From positions 3,276,001 through 3,340,000 of the forward strand of contig NZ_CP071090.1 in assembly GCF_017301735.1 (NCBI RefSeq): a DNA stretch of 64,000 nucleotides. The letters run 5' to 3'. Shown one piece after another: positions 53,492 to 62,621 of the stretch. The notes under the pieces are model-generated. The model had not been told where the DNA came from, did no database searches, and worked only from the letters and a program-made list of their open reading frames with translations. Each line of letters starts with the position of its first letter. Position 1 is the stretch's first letter. Origin of the DNA: Pyxidicoccus parkwaysis (GTDB lineage: Bacteria > Myxococcota > Myxococcia > Myxococcales > Myxococcaceae). The translations under genes were made by a program, and so were the position numbers.

Positions 53492-55963
53492 ATGAGAGTT
53501 CCAGGCCGCTGGCCGCGCGGTAGCGCCACCTGTCTGTTCGTCTGTCTCACGTGGAGCCTGATCTCGGGGGCGACAGCGCCACCCCCGCGAGGCCTGCTCC
53601 CCACCAGCTTCACGATGGAGGTCGTGGCCTCGGGCCTCGCGTACCCCACCGGGTTCGCCGCACTTCCCGACGGGCGCATCCTCATCGCCGAGAAGGGAGG
53701 CGTGGTGCGCCTCCTCAAGAACGGGGTGCTCCAGCCCACGCCCTTCATCGACCTCCAGGCGCGGGTGAATGCCCACCATGACCGGGGCCTCCTCGGGCTC
53801 GCGGTGGACCCCGCCTTCTCGTCGAACGGCTTCGTCTACCTCCTCTACACCTACGACGATGACGACACGGACGACGACGGCCCGAAGACGGCCCGGCTCG
53901 CGCGGTACACCGCCGTGGGTGACACGGCCTCACCGGGCAGCGAGTACGTCCTGCTGGGCACCGTGGTGGGCCACTCCTGCAATGAGTTTCCCCAAGGCAC
54001 GGACTGCATCCCGTCCGACAGTCCCTCCCACACCGTGGGCAGCGTCCGCTTCGCCCCGGATGGCACGCTCTTCGTGACGCTGGGCGACGGGGCCCGCTTC
54101 GATGGGGTGGATGACGATGCCCTGCGGGCCCAGGACGTGGACTCGCTCGCGGGCAAGGTGCTGCACGTCACCCGTGACGGAAAGGGCATCCCCTCCAACC
54201 CGTTCTGGAATGGCGACGCCAACGCCAATCGCTCGAAGGTCTGGGCCTATGGCCTGCGCAATCCCTATCGCTTCAACCTGCGCCCCGACAACGGCGTGCC
54301 CTACCTGGGCGACGTCGGCTGGAACGACTACGAGGAGATCAACGTCGCGAGCGCCGGAGCCAACCTCGGCTGGCCCTGCTACGAGGGCGACTTCCGCCAG
54401 CCGGGCTATGCGCCGAAGCCCCTCTGCCAGGCGCTCTACGGCCGGGGCCCGTCCGCCGTGAAGGGCCCCCTGTATGTCTGGGACCACGGCGTCGGCCGGA
54501 CCGCCACGGGTGGAGCCTTCTACACGGGCGCGGCATACCCGGATGCGTGGCGCGGCGCCTACTTCTTCGCCGACTACGGCGAGCGCTGGATTCGCACCCT
54601 GCGCGTCGACGGGAATGACACCGTCATCCCGGGCAGCGTCACGGAGTTCGCGACCGACGTGGGTGGGCTCGTCGCGCTCGACGTCGGGCCGGACTCCAAC
54701 CTCTACGCCGTCGACATCGTCGCGGGAGAGCTGCGTCGCCTGCGCTACACCGCCGGCAACACGCCGCCCACCGCGGTGGCCTCGGCCACGCCCACGAATG
54801 GAGGCGTGCCGCTGCGCGTGCGCTTCTCCAGCGCGGGCTCGAAGGACGTGGATGGCGACGCGCTCCGGTACCGGTGGACTTTCGGAGACGACTCGCTCGC
54901 ATCGGCCCTCGCGAACCCGGAGCACACGTACAGACTGCCCGGCCGCTACACGGCGCAGCTGACGGTGAGCGACGGGCGCGGGGGCAGCCACTCCGCCACC
55001 CTTCGAATCGACGTGGGCAACTACGCGCCCACCGTCTCCATCACCGCGCCGTCCGCGGCGTACCGATTCAGCGTGGGCGACGTGGTGACGTACTCCGGCA
55101 CCGCGAGCGACAAAGAGGACGGCGCCATTCCCGCGGACCGCCTGTCGTGGCGGCTCACCCTCCAGCACTGCTCCGGAGGCACGTGCCACGCCCACCCCTA
55201 CTCGACGAGCACGGGCCCGAGCGGGACGTTCACCGTCGCGGACCATGGCGACGAGGTCTTCTTCGAGCTCACGCTCACCGCGACGGACTCGAAGGGGCTG
55301 ACGAGCTCCAGCACCGTGACGCTCCACCCGCGCACGGTGCAGCTCGCGCTGGAGACGTCACCGCCCGGGCTGGAGCTGGTGTTCGATGGGACGGAGGGCC
55401 CGGCGCCCCGGGTGCGCACGGTCATCGCCGGCTCCACGCACACCGTCTACGCGCCCTCGCCGCAGGCAGACGCGTTCTTCCACGGGTGGACGGACGGAGG
55501 GCCGCAGCAGCGCGAAGTCGTCGCGGGGACGAGCGACGCCACGTACACGGCTCTCTTCGTCCCCGAGTCCGTGGACGAGTGCCCGGACGGGACGTACCGC
55601 GCGGAGTACTTCAACAACCCGGGCCTGTTCGGCGTGCCGGTGCTGACGCGCTGCGAGTCCGCGCCGCTCTCCCACGACTGGGGCGAGGACAGCCCGGCGC
55701 CGCTGTGGCTGGGCACGGACGGCTTCTCCGTGCGCTGGTCCGGCCGCTTCTATCTGTTCTCCGGCGGCTACTTCTTCGCCGCCGAGGCGGACGACGGCGT
55801 CCGCGTGGACCTGGACGGCAGCCGCATCATCGACGGGTGGACGGACCAGGCGCCCACCGCGTACGTCACCTGGCGCTATCTGCGCTCCGGCTATCACCGC
55901 GTCGTCATGGAGTACTACGAGAACGGTGGGGGCGCCGTGGCCCGGCTCTACTGGTACCGCTGA
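53492..55963 (+). CDS. secreted PQQ-type sugar dehydrogenase with PKD and PA14 domains
   Basis: Protein of 823 aa; ATG 53492 with GGAG upstream. Signal peptide (CLFVCLTWSLISGATA). The glucose/sorbosone dehydrogenase propeller spans about 45-430: ASGLAYPTGFAALPDGRILI, DRGLLGLAVDPAF, VWAYGLRNPYRFNLRP, GDVGWNDYEEINVASAGANL. A PKD domain follows (RYRWTFGDDSLASA), then another Ig-like domain, and a C-terminal PA14 domain (YRAEYFNNPGLFGVPVLTRC ... GYFFAAEADDGVRVDLDGSR). An extracellular enzyme with carbohydrate-binding modules, likely oxidising or binding polysaccharide. Whether it binds PQQ cannot be judged. Confidence 0.87.
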   Translation: MRVPGRWPRGSATCLFVCLTWSLISGATAPPPRGLLPTSFTMEVVASGLAYPTGFAALPDGRILIAEKGGVVRLLKNGVLQPTPFIDLQARVNAHHDRGLLGLAVDPAFSSNGFVYLLYTYDDDDTDDDGPKTARLARYTAVGDTASPGSEYVLLGTVVGHSCNEFPQGTDCIPSDSPSHTVGSVRFAPDGTLFVTLGDGARFDGVDDDALRAQDVDSLAGKVLHVTRDGKGIPSNPFWNGDANANRSKVWAYGLRNPYRFNLRPDNGVPYLGDVGWNDYEEINVASAGANLGWPCYEGDFRQPGYAPKPLCQALYGRGPSAVKGPLYVWDHGVGRTATGGAFYTGAAYPDAWRGAYFFADYGERWIRTLRVDGNDTVIPGSVTEFATDVGGLVALDVGPDSNLYAVDIVAGELRRLRYTAGNTPPTAVASATPTNGGVPLRVRFSSAGSKDVDGDALRYRWTFGDDSLASALANPEHTYRLPGRYTAQLTVSDGRGGSHSATLRIDVGNYAPTVSITAPSAAYRFSVGDVVTYSGTASDKEDGAIPADRLSWRLTLQHCSGGTCHAHPYSTSTGPSGTFTVADHGDEVFFELTLTATDSKGLTSSSTVTLHPRTVQLALETSPPGLELVFDGTEGPAPRVRTVIAGSTHTVYAPSPQADAFFHGWTDGGPQQREVVAGTSDATYTALFVPESVDECPDGTYRAEYFNNPGLFGVPVLTRCESAPLSHDWGEDSPAPLWLGTDGFSVRWSGRFYLFSGGYFFAAEADDGVRVDLDGSRIIDGWTDQAPTAYVTWRYLRSGYHRVVMEYYENGGGAVARLYWYR

Positions 55964-56067
55964 GCGGGCTTCCACCACGAGAGACAGAAGGCAGCTCAGT
56001 GCCGGCGCGCCCGCATGGTGCCGCGCGAGCTGGCCCCGGCGTGGCAGACCCTCGCCCTCGAGAAGAA

Positions 56068-57009
56068 TCAGCGCTTCGCCCCGGTGCCGCTCGCGTCGAA
56101 CAGCCGGGCCAGGTTCTGCCGCTTGAACTCGGCCACGACGGAGTCCACGAAGACGCGCGTCTTCGCGGGGAGCTGCCGGTGCCCGGCGTAGTAGAGCGAG
56201 ATGGGCCCGATGTCGGCGTACCAGTCCGGCAACAGCCGCACCAGCGTCCTCTCGCGCAGGTGAGGCAGCGCGTCCATCACCGCGACGAAGGTGATGCCCA
56301 GCCCCATCACCGCGCAGTGCGTGAGGGCCTGCGGGTCATTGAGAATCATGCGTGGCCGCATCTCGACGGCCACCTGGTCCCCCGCGCGGTTGCGCAGCGG
56401 CCACGAGCGGATGCGCCCCGTCAGCGGTGAGCGCAGCAGCAACCCCTCGTGGCGCTGCAGGTCCGTGGGGTCCTTCGGCGGTTTGATTCGCTCCACGTAG
56501 GACGGCGCGGCCACCGCGATGATGTGGGCCCGGGCCAGCTCGCGCGCCGCGAGGCCCGAGGGCAAATCGAAGCCGCCGCCAATCGCCGCGTCGAAGCCTT
56601 CGGCGATGAGGTCCACCGGCCGCGTGTCGAAGTGCCAATCCGGGACGATGGCGGGATAGCGCCCGAGGAAGTCCTTCAACATCGGCACGAGGTAGCCGTG
56701 CCCGAAGGCGGGCGCCATGCTGACCTTGAGCATGCCCGCCGGCTGCTCCGCCGCCAGCGACACGTTGGAGATGGCCGTCTGCAGCGTGTCGAGCCCGCCG
56801 CTCACCTCGCGCAGGAAGCGCTCTCCGGGCTCCGTCAGCGTCAGCCCGCGCGTGCTGCGCTGGAACAGGCGCACGCCCAGCCGCGCCTCGAGCCGCGCGA
56901 CGCTCTGGCTCACGGCCGCGGGCGTCAGGCCCAGTCCGCGCGCCGCCGACGAGAAGCTGAGCGCCTGCGCGCTGCGGACGAACGACTCCAGGGTGATGAG
57001 GTTCTCCAT
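56068..57009 (-). CDS. LysR-family transcriptional regulator
   Basis: Protein of 313 aa. HTH at the N-terminus: SFVRSAQALSFSSAARGLGL, TPAAVSQSVARLEARLGVRL. The ligand-binding domain has LKVSMAPAFGHGYLVPMLKD and IAEGFDAAIGGGFDLPSGLA. It is divergent from the isochorismatase gene, 141 bp apart, with a LysR-type dyad between them, so probably controls that gene. The inducer is unknown. Confidence 0.9.
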   Translation of the reverse strand: MENLITLESFVRSAQALSFSSAARGLGLTPAAVSQSVARLEARLGVRLFQRSTRGLTLTEPGERFLREVSGGLDTLQTAISNVSLAAEQPAGMLKVSMAPAFGHGYLVPMLKDFLGRYPAIVPDWHFDTRPVDLIAEGFDAAIGGGFDLPSGLAARELARAHIIAVAAPSYVERIKPPKDPTDLQRHEGLLLRSPLTGRIRSWPLRNRAGDQVAVEMRPRMILNDPQALTHCAVMGLGITFVAVMDALPHLRERTLVRLLPDWYADIGPISLYYAGHRQLPAKTRVFVDSVVAEFKRQNLARLFDASGTGAKR

Positions 57010-57037
57010 GCGGAGCGATGTTACCCGCGCCGAGGCG

Positions 57038-57058
57038 CTTTAAACATCCTGTTGAAAG
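57038..57058. promoter_or_regulatory. LysR-type operator between divergent genes
   Basis: 21-bp dyad CTTT-N-AACA-N3-TGTT-N-AAAG, matching arms apart from the spacer bases. It lies 29 bp upstream of the LysR start and 93 bp before the isochorismatase start. Confidence 0.6.
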
Positions 57059-57150
57059 TGATGCTGCACACTCCCATCTACTGCTTGGGGTCTCCGAAGC
57101 GCATCCTCCTCTCCATCAGCAACCCCACACCGCTGCTCCCGGAGACGGAC

Positions 57151-57813
57151 ATGAACGCCACCAACCCCCGCAACCCGAAGGCCGGCCTCGACGCGCTGCT
57201 CACCCCCGACAACTGCGTGCTCCTCCTCATCGACCACCAGCCGTTCCAGTTCGCCGGCTTGCGCAGCCACGACACCCAGTCGGTCATCAACAACGTCGTC
57301 GGCCTGGCGAAGGTCGCGAAGCTGTACAAGGTGCCCACGCTGCTCACCACGGTGGTGGAGGAGCGCGGCGGCTACCTCCTCAAGCAGCTCCAGGACGTCT
57401 TCCCCGAGCAGAAGCCCATCAACCGCACCTTCATCAACACGTGGGAGGACACCCGCGTCGTGGAGTGGGTGAAGCAGACGGGCCGGAAGAAGATTGTGAT
57501 GGCCGCGCTGTGGACGGAAATCTGCCTTGCCATGCCGGTGATTCACGCGCTCGGCGACGGCTACGAGGTCTACATCGTCACGGACGCCTCCGGCGGCGTC
57601 AGCCTCGAGGCACACGAGGTGGCCATCCAGCGCATGGTGCAGGCCGGCGCGGTGCCGCTCACCTGGACGGTGTTCGGCTCCGAGCTGCAGCGCGACTGGG
57701 CCCGCGAGGCCACCGTGCCGGAGCTCGCGAAGCTGCTCGTCGAGCACATGGGCAACGTCGGCACCAGCTTCCTGTGGGAGCAGCAGCTCCTCAACACGCC
57801 CCCGGCGAAGTGA
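57151..57813 (+). CDS. isochorismatase-family cysteine hydrolase
   Basis: Protein of 220 aa; ATG 57151, GGAG 7 nt upstream. It has Asp28 (VLLLIDHQPF) and nucleophilic Cys125 (LWTEICLAMP). The usual catalytic Lys position appears occupied by Arg93 (INRTFINTWED). It resembles the YcaC-like group, often annotated as hydrolases of small amides. Divergent from a LysR gene and followed by an NADP oxidoreductase gene 50 bp downstream, likely the same transcript. Substrate unknown. Confidence 0.88.
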   Translation: MNATNPRNPKAGLDALLTPDNCVLLLIDHQPFQFAGLRSHDTQSVINNVVGLAKVAKLYKVPTLLTTVVEERGGYLLKQLQDVFPEQKPINRTFINTWEDTRVVEWVKQTGRKKIVMAALWTEICLAMPVIHALGDGYEVYIVTDASGGVSLEAHEVAIQRMVQAGAVPLTWTVFGSELQRDWAREATVPELAKLLVEHMGNVGTSFLWEQQLLNTPPAK

Positions 57814-57863
57814 ACGCGCGGCGGCGGCTTTCCCTCTCTCTTGAGCGGTACCTGGAGCGTGTC

Positions 57864-58463
57864 ATGAAGATTGGAATCATCGGCGCGGGCAGCATCGGTC
57901 AGGCCCTGGCGGGCCACATGGCGAAGGCCGGCCATGAAGTGATTGTCAGCAACAGCCGGGGCCCGGAGACGCTGGCGGGCCTGGTGCGGCAGCTGGGCCC
58001 GAAGGCCCGCGCGGGCACTCGGCAGGAGGCCGCCGCGGCGGACGTGGTGATGCTGTCCGTCCCGTGGGAGCAGGTGCCCGAGGCGCTGTCCGGCCTGCCT
58101 GCGTGGAATGGGCGGCTCCTCATCGACGCCACCAACCCCGTCCTCCTGCCCGGCTTCCGCCTCGCCGACCTGGGAGGGCGCACCTCGAGCGAAGTCGTCA
58201 CGTCGCTCGCCCCGGGTGCGCGCGTGGTGAAGGCGGCCAACACGCTCCTCGCCGCCGTGCTCGCGGCGGACCCGCGTCAGGCAGGTGGCCGGCGCGTGCT
58301 GTTCATGTCGGGCGACGACGCGGGCGCGAAGAAGGAGGCGGGCGACCTCTTCGGACAGGCGGGCTTCGCCACCGTCGACCTCGGCAGCCTTGCGGTGGGC
58401 GGTAAGCTGCAGCAGTTCCCCGGCGGGCCGCTGCCGACGCTCAACCTCGTCAAGCTGGACTGA
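57864..58463 (+). CDS. NADP-binding oxidoreductase (F420:NADP reductase-like)
   Basis: Protein of 199 aa. Rossmann fold MKIGIIGAGSIGQALAGHMA (GxGxxG), then VIVSNSRGPETL with Ser/Arg favouring NADP. The pattern of the F420-dependent NADP reductase/short pyrroline-reductase-like family continues with LLIDATNPVLLP and VVKAANTL. Follows the cysteine hydrolase on the same strand, so possibly the same response regulated by LysR. Whether it uses F420 is unknown. Confidence 0.85.
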   Translation: MKIGIIGAGSIGQALAGHMAKAGHEVIVSNSRGPETLAGLVRQLGPKARAGTRQEAAAADVVMLSVPWEQVPEALSGLPAWNGRLLIDATNPVLLPGFRLADLGGRTSSEVVTSLAPGARVVKAANTLLAAVLAADPRQAGGRRVLFMSGDDAGAKKEAGDLFGQAGFATVDLGSLAVGGKLQQFPGGPLPTLNLVKLD

Positions 58464-58470
58464 TTCAGGC

Positions 58471-58599
58471 CGCGGTAGAGACTCGCACACCTCGGTGGGC
58501 TTCGGGCTGCGGTGCAAGGAAGCTGGCGTACGCCCCTCCATGGGCAGCTTCGGTGACGCGTACGACAACGCGATGTGCGAGTCCTTCTTCGCCACGGTG
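58471..58599 (+). pseudogene. fragment of an IS3-family transposase (OrfB)
   Basis: The + strand reads DSHTSVGFGLRCKEAGV and PSMGSFGDAYDNAMCESFFAT, the conserved C-terminal DDE-domain block of IS3/IS1404-like transposases. No N-terminal half, ATG or terminal repeats remain. A relic, 8 bp after the oxidoreductase stop. It marks past insertion at this site. Confidence 0.82.
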
Positions 58600-58640
58600 C
58601 CAGGAATGACAACCCGTCATGACAGGCTGTCCGCCGTCCT

Positions 58641-60170
58641 TCAGTGGCCGTAATAGAAAGACGAGCCCCAGATGAAGGCGGTCCGGCTGGCGGGAGCCGT
58701 CCCGACAAGGCAGTGCGCACCGTCAAACCCTCCAATGGGGCAGTTGGGGGGCGGCGTGATGTAGAGGTTGTTCGCGTACTTGAAGGGCGCCGAACCCCAG
58801 GGCAGCGGCATGACGTAGCAGTTGGCCCCGTCGAACGTCGACGGCGCGGGGCACGCATTGCCGGGGCCGGGCGTCAGGTAGAGGTTCCCGGACCAGACGA
58901 AGTAACTCGTGCTCCACGACGGGTAGGGGAGGATGTAGCAGTTCGCCGTGTCCCACCCGGAAGGCGCCGGACACGACGTGCCAGGGAGCGCGTTGACGTA
59001 GTAGGCGTTGTTGTAGACGAACGGCGTCAAGCCGGCGGGCACGTTCATCACGTGGCAGTTCGCCCCATCCCAGCTCGCGGTGATGGGCGCACCGGTATGA
59101 GACGTGACGGTCGGCGCGCAGGGATTGTAGGGGCTGTACGGCGTGGCTTCGGCGAAGTACTCGTGAGAGTCCGCGTTGCGGATGGCGTCGCCAGGATTGG
59201 AGCTGGCGAGCTGCGCGGCCGCAGTGGGCCCATATTGAATGTCGTCAGTATCGGCGACCACCCGGAAGTGGCTGACTTCGTGAACCAGGGTCCCCGCCTT
59301 GGAGTCCGTACCGGTCATCGGAGCGGACCAGTACGGGGGACAGAGATGAATCTTGTACTCCTGCCGGGGCCGGACGAACGCATACGCGTTGTTCTTGTTG
59401 CAATTGCAGAAGAACTTGAACGTCTCGTTGTCCATCGCGTTGCGGATCTTCCGGAAATGCTCTCGCACGGTGCCATACCGGGAGCTGTCGTTGGCGCCGA
59501 ACCAGGTGGTGTAGCGAGACGTGCTGGTCCCCGCCACCAGGTAGTCGTAAGAGTCATCCGCGTAGTTCAGGGCGTGCTGCCGGGCGGTCACCAGGTCGTT
59601 CTTCTCCGAGTCGCTGCAGGACTTCCACTTCTCATTGCTGCCATTGACGATCTTGGTGATGGGGCCGTCCTCCTCCACATCATCCGGATCGAGCGGCGGC
59701 TCGCGGCCTTCGATGTCCAGGAAGAGGACGTTGGAGAAGGCGACCGCCCGGTCCGAGTCCCGGCTCAGGACCTCGGTCTTGTACTGGACCAGATACGTCC
59801 CGGAGACGGAGAGGTCGTAGTTGTCCCAGAGCGAGGCGATGCCCGAGACGCTCTCACCCGGCTTCAGCGTGAGGTAGTCGCGGTCGGTGGGGGCCATGCG
59901 CTTGTAGAGCCGGCCGATGTATTCCACCGGCTCGCGCCCGAGCGAGACGGAGAGGATGTCCGCCTCGATTCCCTCGACGACGGGCGTCTGGTAGCCGAGG
60001 AGCTTGACCGGACTGTCCGACACGTTCGTGAAGGTGACGATGAGGTCCACGGGCGCGTCCGCCGGAAACTTCGTCGTCTTGGCCGTCAGTTGTATCTCGA
60101 TGGCTTCCTTGGCGTTCGCGTGGAATGGGATTGCGACGAGCGCGGCCACGATGAGACATGTCAATTTCAT
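58641..60170 (-). CDS. secreted M35-like (peptidyl-Lys/aspzincin) metalloprotease with C-terminal repeats
   Basis: Protein of 509 aa from ATG 60170. Signal peptide MKLTCLIVAALVAIPFHANA. The protease domain (about 175-345) has the aspzincin zinc site HEVSH (297-301) with Asp310 in DIQYG, and NADSHEYFAE, as in peptidyl-Lys endopeptidases. A beta-rich N-terminal prodomain of about 150 residues precedes it. Four C-terminal repeats of about 40 residues follow, with a pattern like 'C-x-F/W-D-x-A-N/H-C'. Extracellular proteolysis is the likely role. Confidence 0.85.
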   Translation of the reverse strand: MKLTCLIVAALVAIPFHANAKEAIEIQLTAKTTKFPADAPVDLIVTFTNVSDSPVKLLGYQTPVVEGIEADILSVSLGREPVEYIGRLYKRMAPTDRDYLTLKPGESVSGIASLWDNYDLSVSGTYLVQYKTEVLSRDSDRAVAFSNVLFLDIEGREPPLDPDDVEEDGPITKIVNGSNEKWKSCSDSEKNDLVTARQHALNYADDSYDYLVAGTSTSRYTTWFGANDSSRYGTVREHFRKIRNAMDNETFKFFCNCNKNNAYAFVRPRQEYKIHLCPPYWSAPMTGTDSKAGTLVHEVSHFRVVADTDDIQYGPTAAAQLASSNPGDAIRNADSHEYFAEATPYSPYNPCAPTVTSHTGAPITASWDGANCHVMNVPAGLTPFVYNNAYYVNALPGTSCPAPSGWDTANCYILPYPSWSTSYFVWSGNLYLTPGPGNACPAPSTFDGANCYVMPLPWGSAPFKYANNLYITPPPNCPIGGFDGAHCLVGTAPASRTAFIWGSSFYYGH

Positions 60171-60351
60171 CCGTCTGCCCCTGGCTGGGTGTTCTGCCGG
60201 GGCAGGGTGCAATACTCCGGATGAATTTATCAATGTGACAAATGCGCTACTCGGAGCGCCCGTTTGTAACAGGAATTGCTACAGCCGCGCGGATATTCAA
60301 GATTCTCGGAGCATGGGAAGGACGGCCCATGCTCCGGGAAGAGCGTCGCTT

Positions 60352-60660
60352 TCAGCAGATCCTGTTGACCAGCGAAATGCAGTAGGTCACGGCCTGCCCC
60401 AAGGTGCACTGGCCGTTGTTGGTGCATTGGTAGGTGCCGGTGGTGGGCGACTTGCACCATTGGAGATCGACGTGGCAGTTGGCCCCACTGGCGGTGACGC
60501 GCCCCGTCTCGTCCTCCTGGATGACAGGGGCGATGTCTTCGCCGGCCGCGTCCTCAAGCGTGGCGACCTCCTCCTGTCCCTCCAGCGCGGGCAATTCCTC
60601 GGCCCCTCCACAACCCACGAGCGCAGCGGCGACCATCGACAGCAAGGCATACTTTTTCAC
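60352..60660 (-). CDS. small Cys-rich lipoprotein
   Basis: Protein of 102 aa starting at GTG 60660, GGAGAG 8 nt upstream. Lipobox MVAAALVGC. An acidic linker (EEVATLEDAAGEDIAPVIQE) leads to a C-terminal domain with six Cys (NCHVDLQWCKS, YQCTNNGQC, TYCISLVNRIC). Predicted as a disulfide-bonded outer-membrane lipoprotein. No homology is recognised. It could equally be a small secreted effector. Confidence 0.7.
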   Translation of the reverse strand: MKKYALLSMVAAALVGCGGAEELPALEGQEEVATLEDAAGEDIAPVIQEDETGRVTASGANCHVDLQWCKSPTTGTYQCTNNGQCTLGQAVTYCISLVNRIC

Positions 60661-60859
60661 GAGGTGCTCTCCAGCGTCTGTTCGGCGCTTGTTTGTGTCT
60701 CAGTGGAGCCACGGGTCTGCCCTTCGTAGGCAGAACCGCGTCTCCAATGCGGAGAGGCGCAAGGCCGAGAGCCGTCCCAGGAAACAATTTCGAGGGATTT
60801 CCGTGCCGGGGTTTTTCCCCGGTCAGGACGTGGGCTGGAGCGTGGGGGCTGGGGGCGGA

Positions 60860-61369
60860 CTACTCGACGTTGATGCGCCCGGGCGCTCCGGTGGTGCCCT
60901 GCACGGTGTGGCACGAGCCGCAGGCGCCCGTGGACTGCTGCGTGGTCATGGCAATCTGGGTGCTGTTGTACGTGACGCGCGCGGTGTACGGGAAGGTGAA
61001 GCCCTGGGCGTCGCCGGTGCGCAGGTAGAAGTTCCCCGCGGCGTTGGTCTTCAGCGTGTAGCTCTTCTGCTTCGCGTCGGTGAGGACCACCTCCGCGCCC
61101 TCCACGCCGGCGCAGTCGTTCGCCGCGTGCGCGTCCCCGGCGTAGACGGTGCCCGCCGCGACGAAGCTCGGGCCCTTGCGCTCCGTGTGGCACTGGATGC
61201 AGTCGCCGCCCGGGTGCATGAGGGGCGACTCGCTGTCACCGCCCGTCCACTTCTTCCCGCTGGCGCACTCGTCCGTGCTCACGGGCTCCAGGCTTCCTCC
61301 TCCACAGGCCAGGCTGAGGCCTCCGAGCAGAAGACACACAGCGGCAAGGGACGGACGTAGGGTTCTCAT
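60860..61369 (-). CDS. dihaem c-type cytochrome lipoprotein
   Basis: Protein of 169 aa; ATG 61369. Lipobox LGGLSLAC. Two haem-binding CxxCH motifs (CIQCHTE, CGSCHTV) about 80 residues apart, separated by a beta-rich stretch (AEVVLTDAKQKSYTLKTNAA). It should act in periplasmic or extracellular electron transfer. A consensus promoter and a 16-bp palindrome lie upstream. No oxidoreductase partner gene is adjacent. Confidence 0.87.
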   Translation of the reverse strand: MRTLRPSLAAVCLLLGGLSLACGGGSLEPVSTDECASGKKWTGGDSESPLMHPGGDCIQCHTERKGPSFVAAGTVYAGDAHAANDCAGVEGAEVVLTDAKQKSYTLKTNAAGNFYLRTGDAQGFTFPYTARVTYNSTQIAMTTQQSTGACGSCHTVQGTTGAPGRINVE

Positions 61370-61397
61370 GAATGCGCCTCGTGAAAGGGATTGATTC

Positions 61398-61426
61398 ATC
61401 AAAAGCCCGACGGCGCTCCCTGTCAA
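61398..61426 (-). promoter_or_regulatory. sigma-70-type promoter of the cytochrome gene
   Basis: On the minus strand: -35 TTGACA (61426-61421), 17-bp spacer, -10 TTTGAT (61403-61398), predicted start about 22 nt before ATG 61369. Confidence 0.6.
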
Positions 61427-61450
61427 CGCAGGAGGCGGCACGGGCTCTTT

Positions 61451-61466
61451 ATGAGAAGCTTCTCAT
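61451..61466. promoter_or_regulatory. 16-bp palindrome upstream of the cytochrome gene
   Basis: ATGAGAAGCTTCTCAT, perfect 8-bp arms, with an extra half-site TTTCTCATG at 61470-61478 and an AT-rich imperfect palindrome GATATTGATATC at 61505. Located about 60-75 bp upstream of the predicted start. The regulator is not known. Confidence 0.65.
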
Positions 61467-61521
61467 CCGTTTCTCATGGGACGGGGGGCGTGTCTGTCTT
61501 TGTTGATATTGATATCGAAAG

Positions 61522-62433
61522 TCAGATTCCGCCATCGTCGAGCGCGCGGAGGACGGCGTCATGGCCCGCCTGCCACGTGGCTTCGAAGGCCTCGCCGGTG
61601 CCACGGAAGGCCTCGACGGACGTGGCGCCCAGGGGCACGCGAATCTCGTGCACCTCGCAGTCCAGGTCCGGCCGGTAGAAGGCGGGCTCGCCGGTGACGT
61701 TGATGGCGATGAGCCGCGAGCGCGGGAACAGCGTGCAGGCGTCGTGTACCGGCACCGCCGACACCCGGTCCGCGCCCGGGTCGATGCGCTGAAGTGACGC
61801 GTCCTCGAACAGGAACGGGTTGGCGGCGCTGGACGCCACCGCCTCGGCGAGCGGGCCCTGCGTCGCGGCCACGCGCTGGAGTCCCTCGTCCGTGGGCTCC
61901 TGGTAGAACGTGGCGAAGGGCACGGGCAGGTCCTCGATTCGCGCGCTGCGCAGGAAGACATCCAACGACTTCGCGAAGCGCTCGTGGCTGAGCTCCGGCA
62001 CCGACGACGCGCCTCCCGCCGCGCCCAGCGCCCCCGCCGCGAGCGCCGGCCCCAGCGCGCCGCCCGACAGGAGCACCGCGAGCATCCCCACCGCCGCGCC
62101 CACCGCGCCGCGCTTTTTCGCCTCGTGCACCGTCTCGCGCTCGTACTCGTGGAGGAACGCCCGGTAGCGGGTGCGGAGGTCGTCCTCCGGCGCGGAGGCG
62201 TAGAGGCTTCCCACCAGCGCGCCCATGCTGTTGCCCACCACGCAGTCGATGGGCACGCCTCGCTCCACCAGGGCGTCCAGGGCTCCAAGGTGCGCGAGCC
62301 CCCGCGCCGAGCCCACGGACAGCACCACACAGGTGCGCTCCGGCGCCTTCCGTAGCGCCGAGCCGCTCCGCCGGCACGAGGCCGTGGCCACCAGCAGGAC
62401 GGCGAGCAGGGTGACGCGCGGGAGCCGCTTCAT
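61522..62433 (-). CDS. patatin-like phospholipase lipoprotein
   Basis: Protein of 303 aa; ATG 62433. Lipobox LLVATASC (Cys20). Patatin fold: oxyanion-hole loop GSARG (41-45, in place of GGGxRG), nucleophile elbow GNSMG (Ser69), and a C-terminal Asp region near [14 protein letters not shown] hydrophobic Gly/Ala segment ([20 protein letters not shown]) lies in the middle. It should act on lipids at the outer membrane or in prey membranes. The catalytic Asp is less certain. Confidence 0.85.
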   Translation of the reverse strand: MKRLPRVTLLAVLLVATASCRRSGSALRKAPERTCVVLSVGSARGLAHLGALDALVERGVPIDCVVGNSMGALVGSLYASAPEDDLRTRYRAFLHEYERETVHEAKKRGAVGAAVGMLAVLLSGGALGPALAAGALGAAGGASSVPELSHERFAKSLDVFLRSARIEDLPVPFATFYQEPTDEGLQRVAATQGPLAEAVASSAANPFLFEDASLQRIDPGADRVSAVPVHDACTLFPRSRLIAINVTGEPAFYRPDLDCEVHEIRVPLGATSVEAFRGTGEAFEATWQAGHDAVLRALDDGGI

Positions 62434-62621
62434 GGAGTCCTCCGGGACGGGTGGGAGACTGTAGCCCAGGCCTGGAGTCCCTTCGCGCCGCCTCCCGGTG
62501 CTCGGACCGCAGGCACACATCGGCCCCGGTGGGGAATCACCTCTGGAATGCAGGCCCGATATGTGGCCCGGGCTCGGGTGTTACCTTGAGTGCGGTTCGT
62601 TCACACCCGGGAGGACACTCC

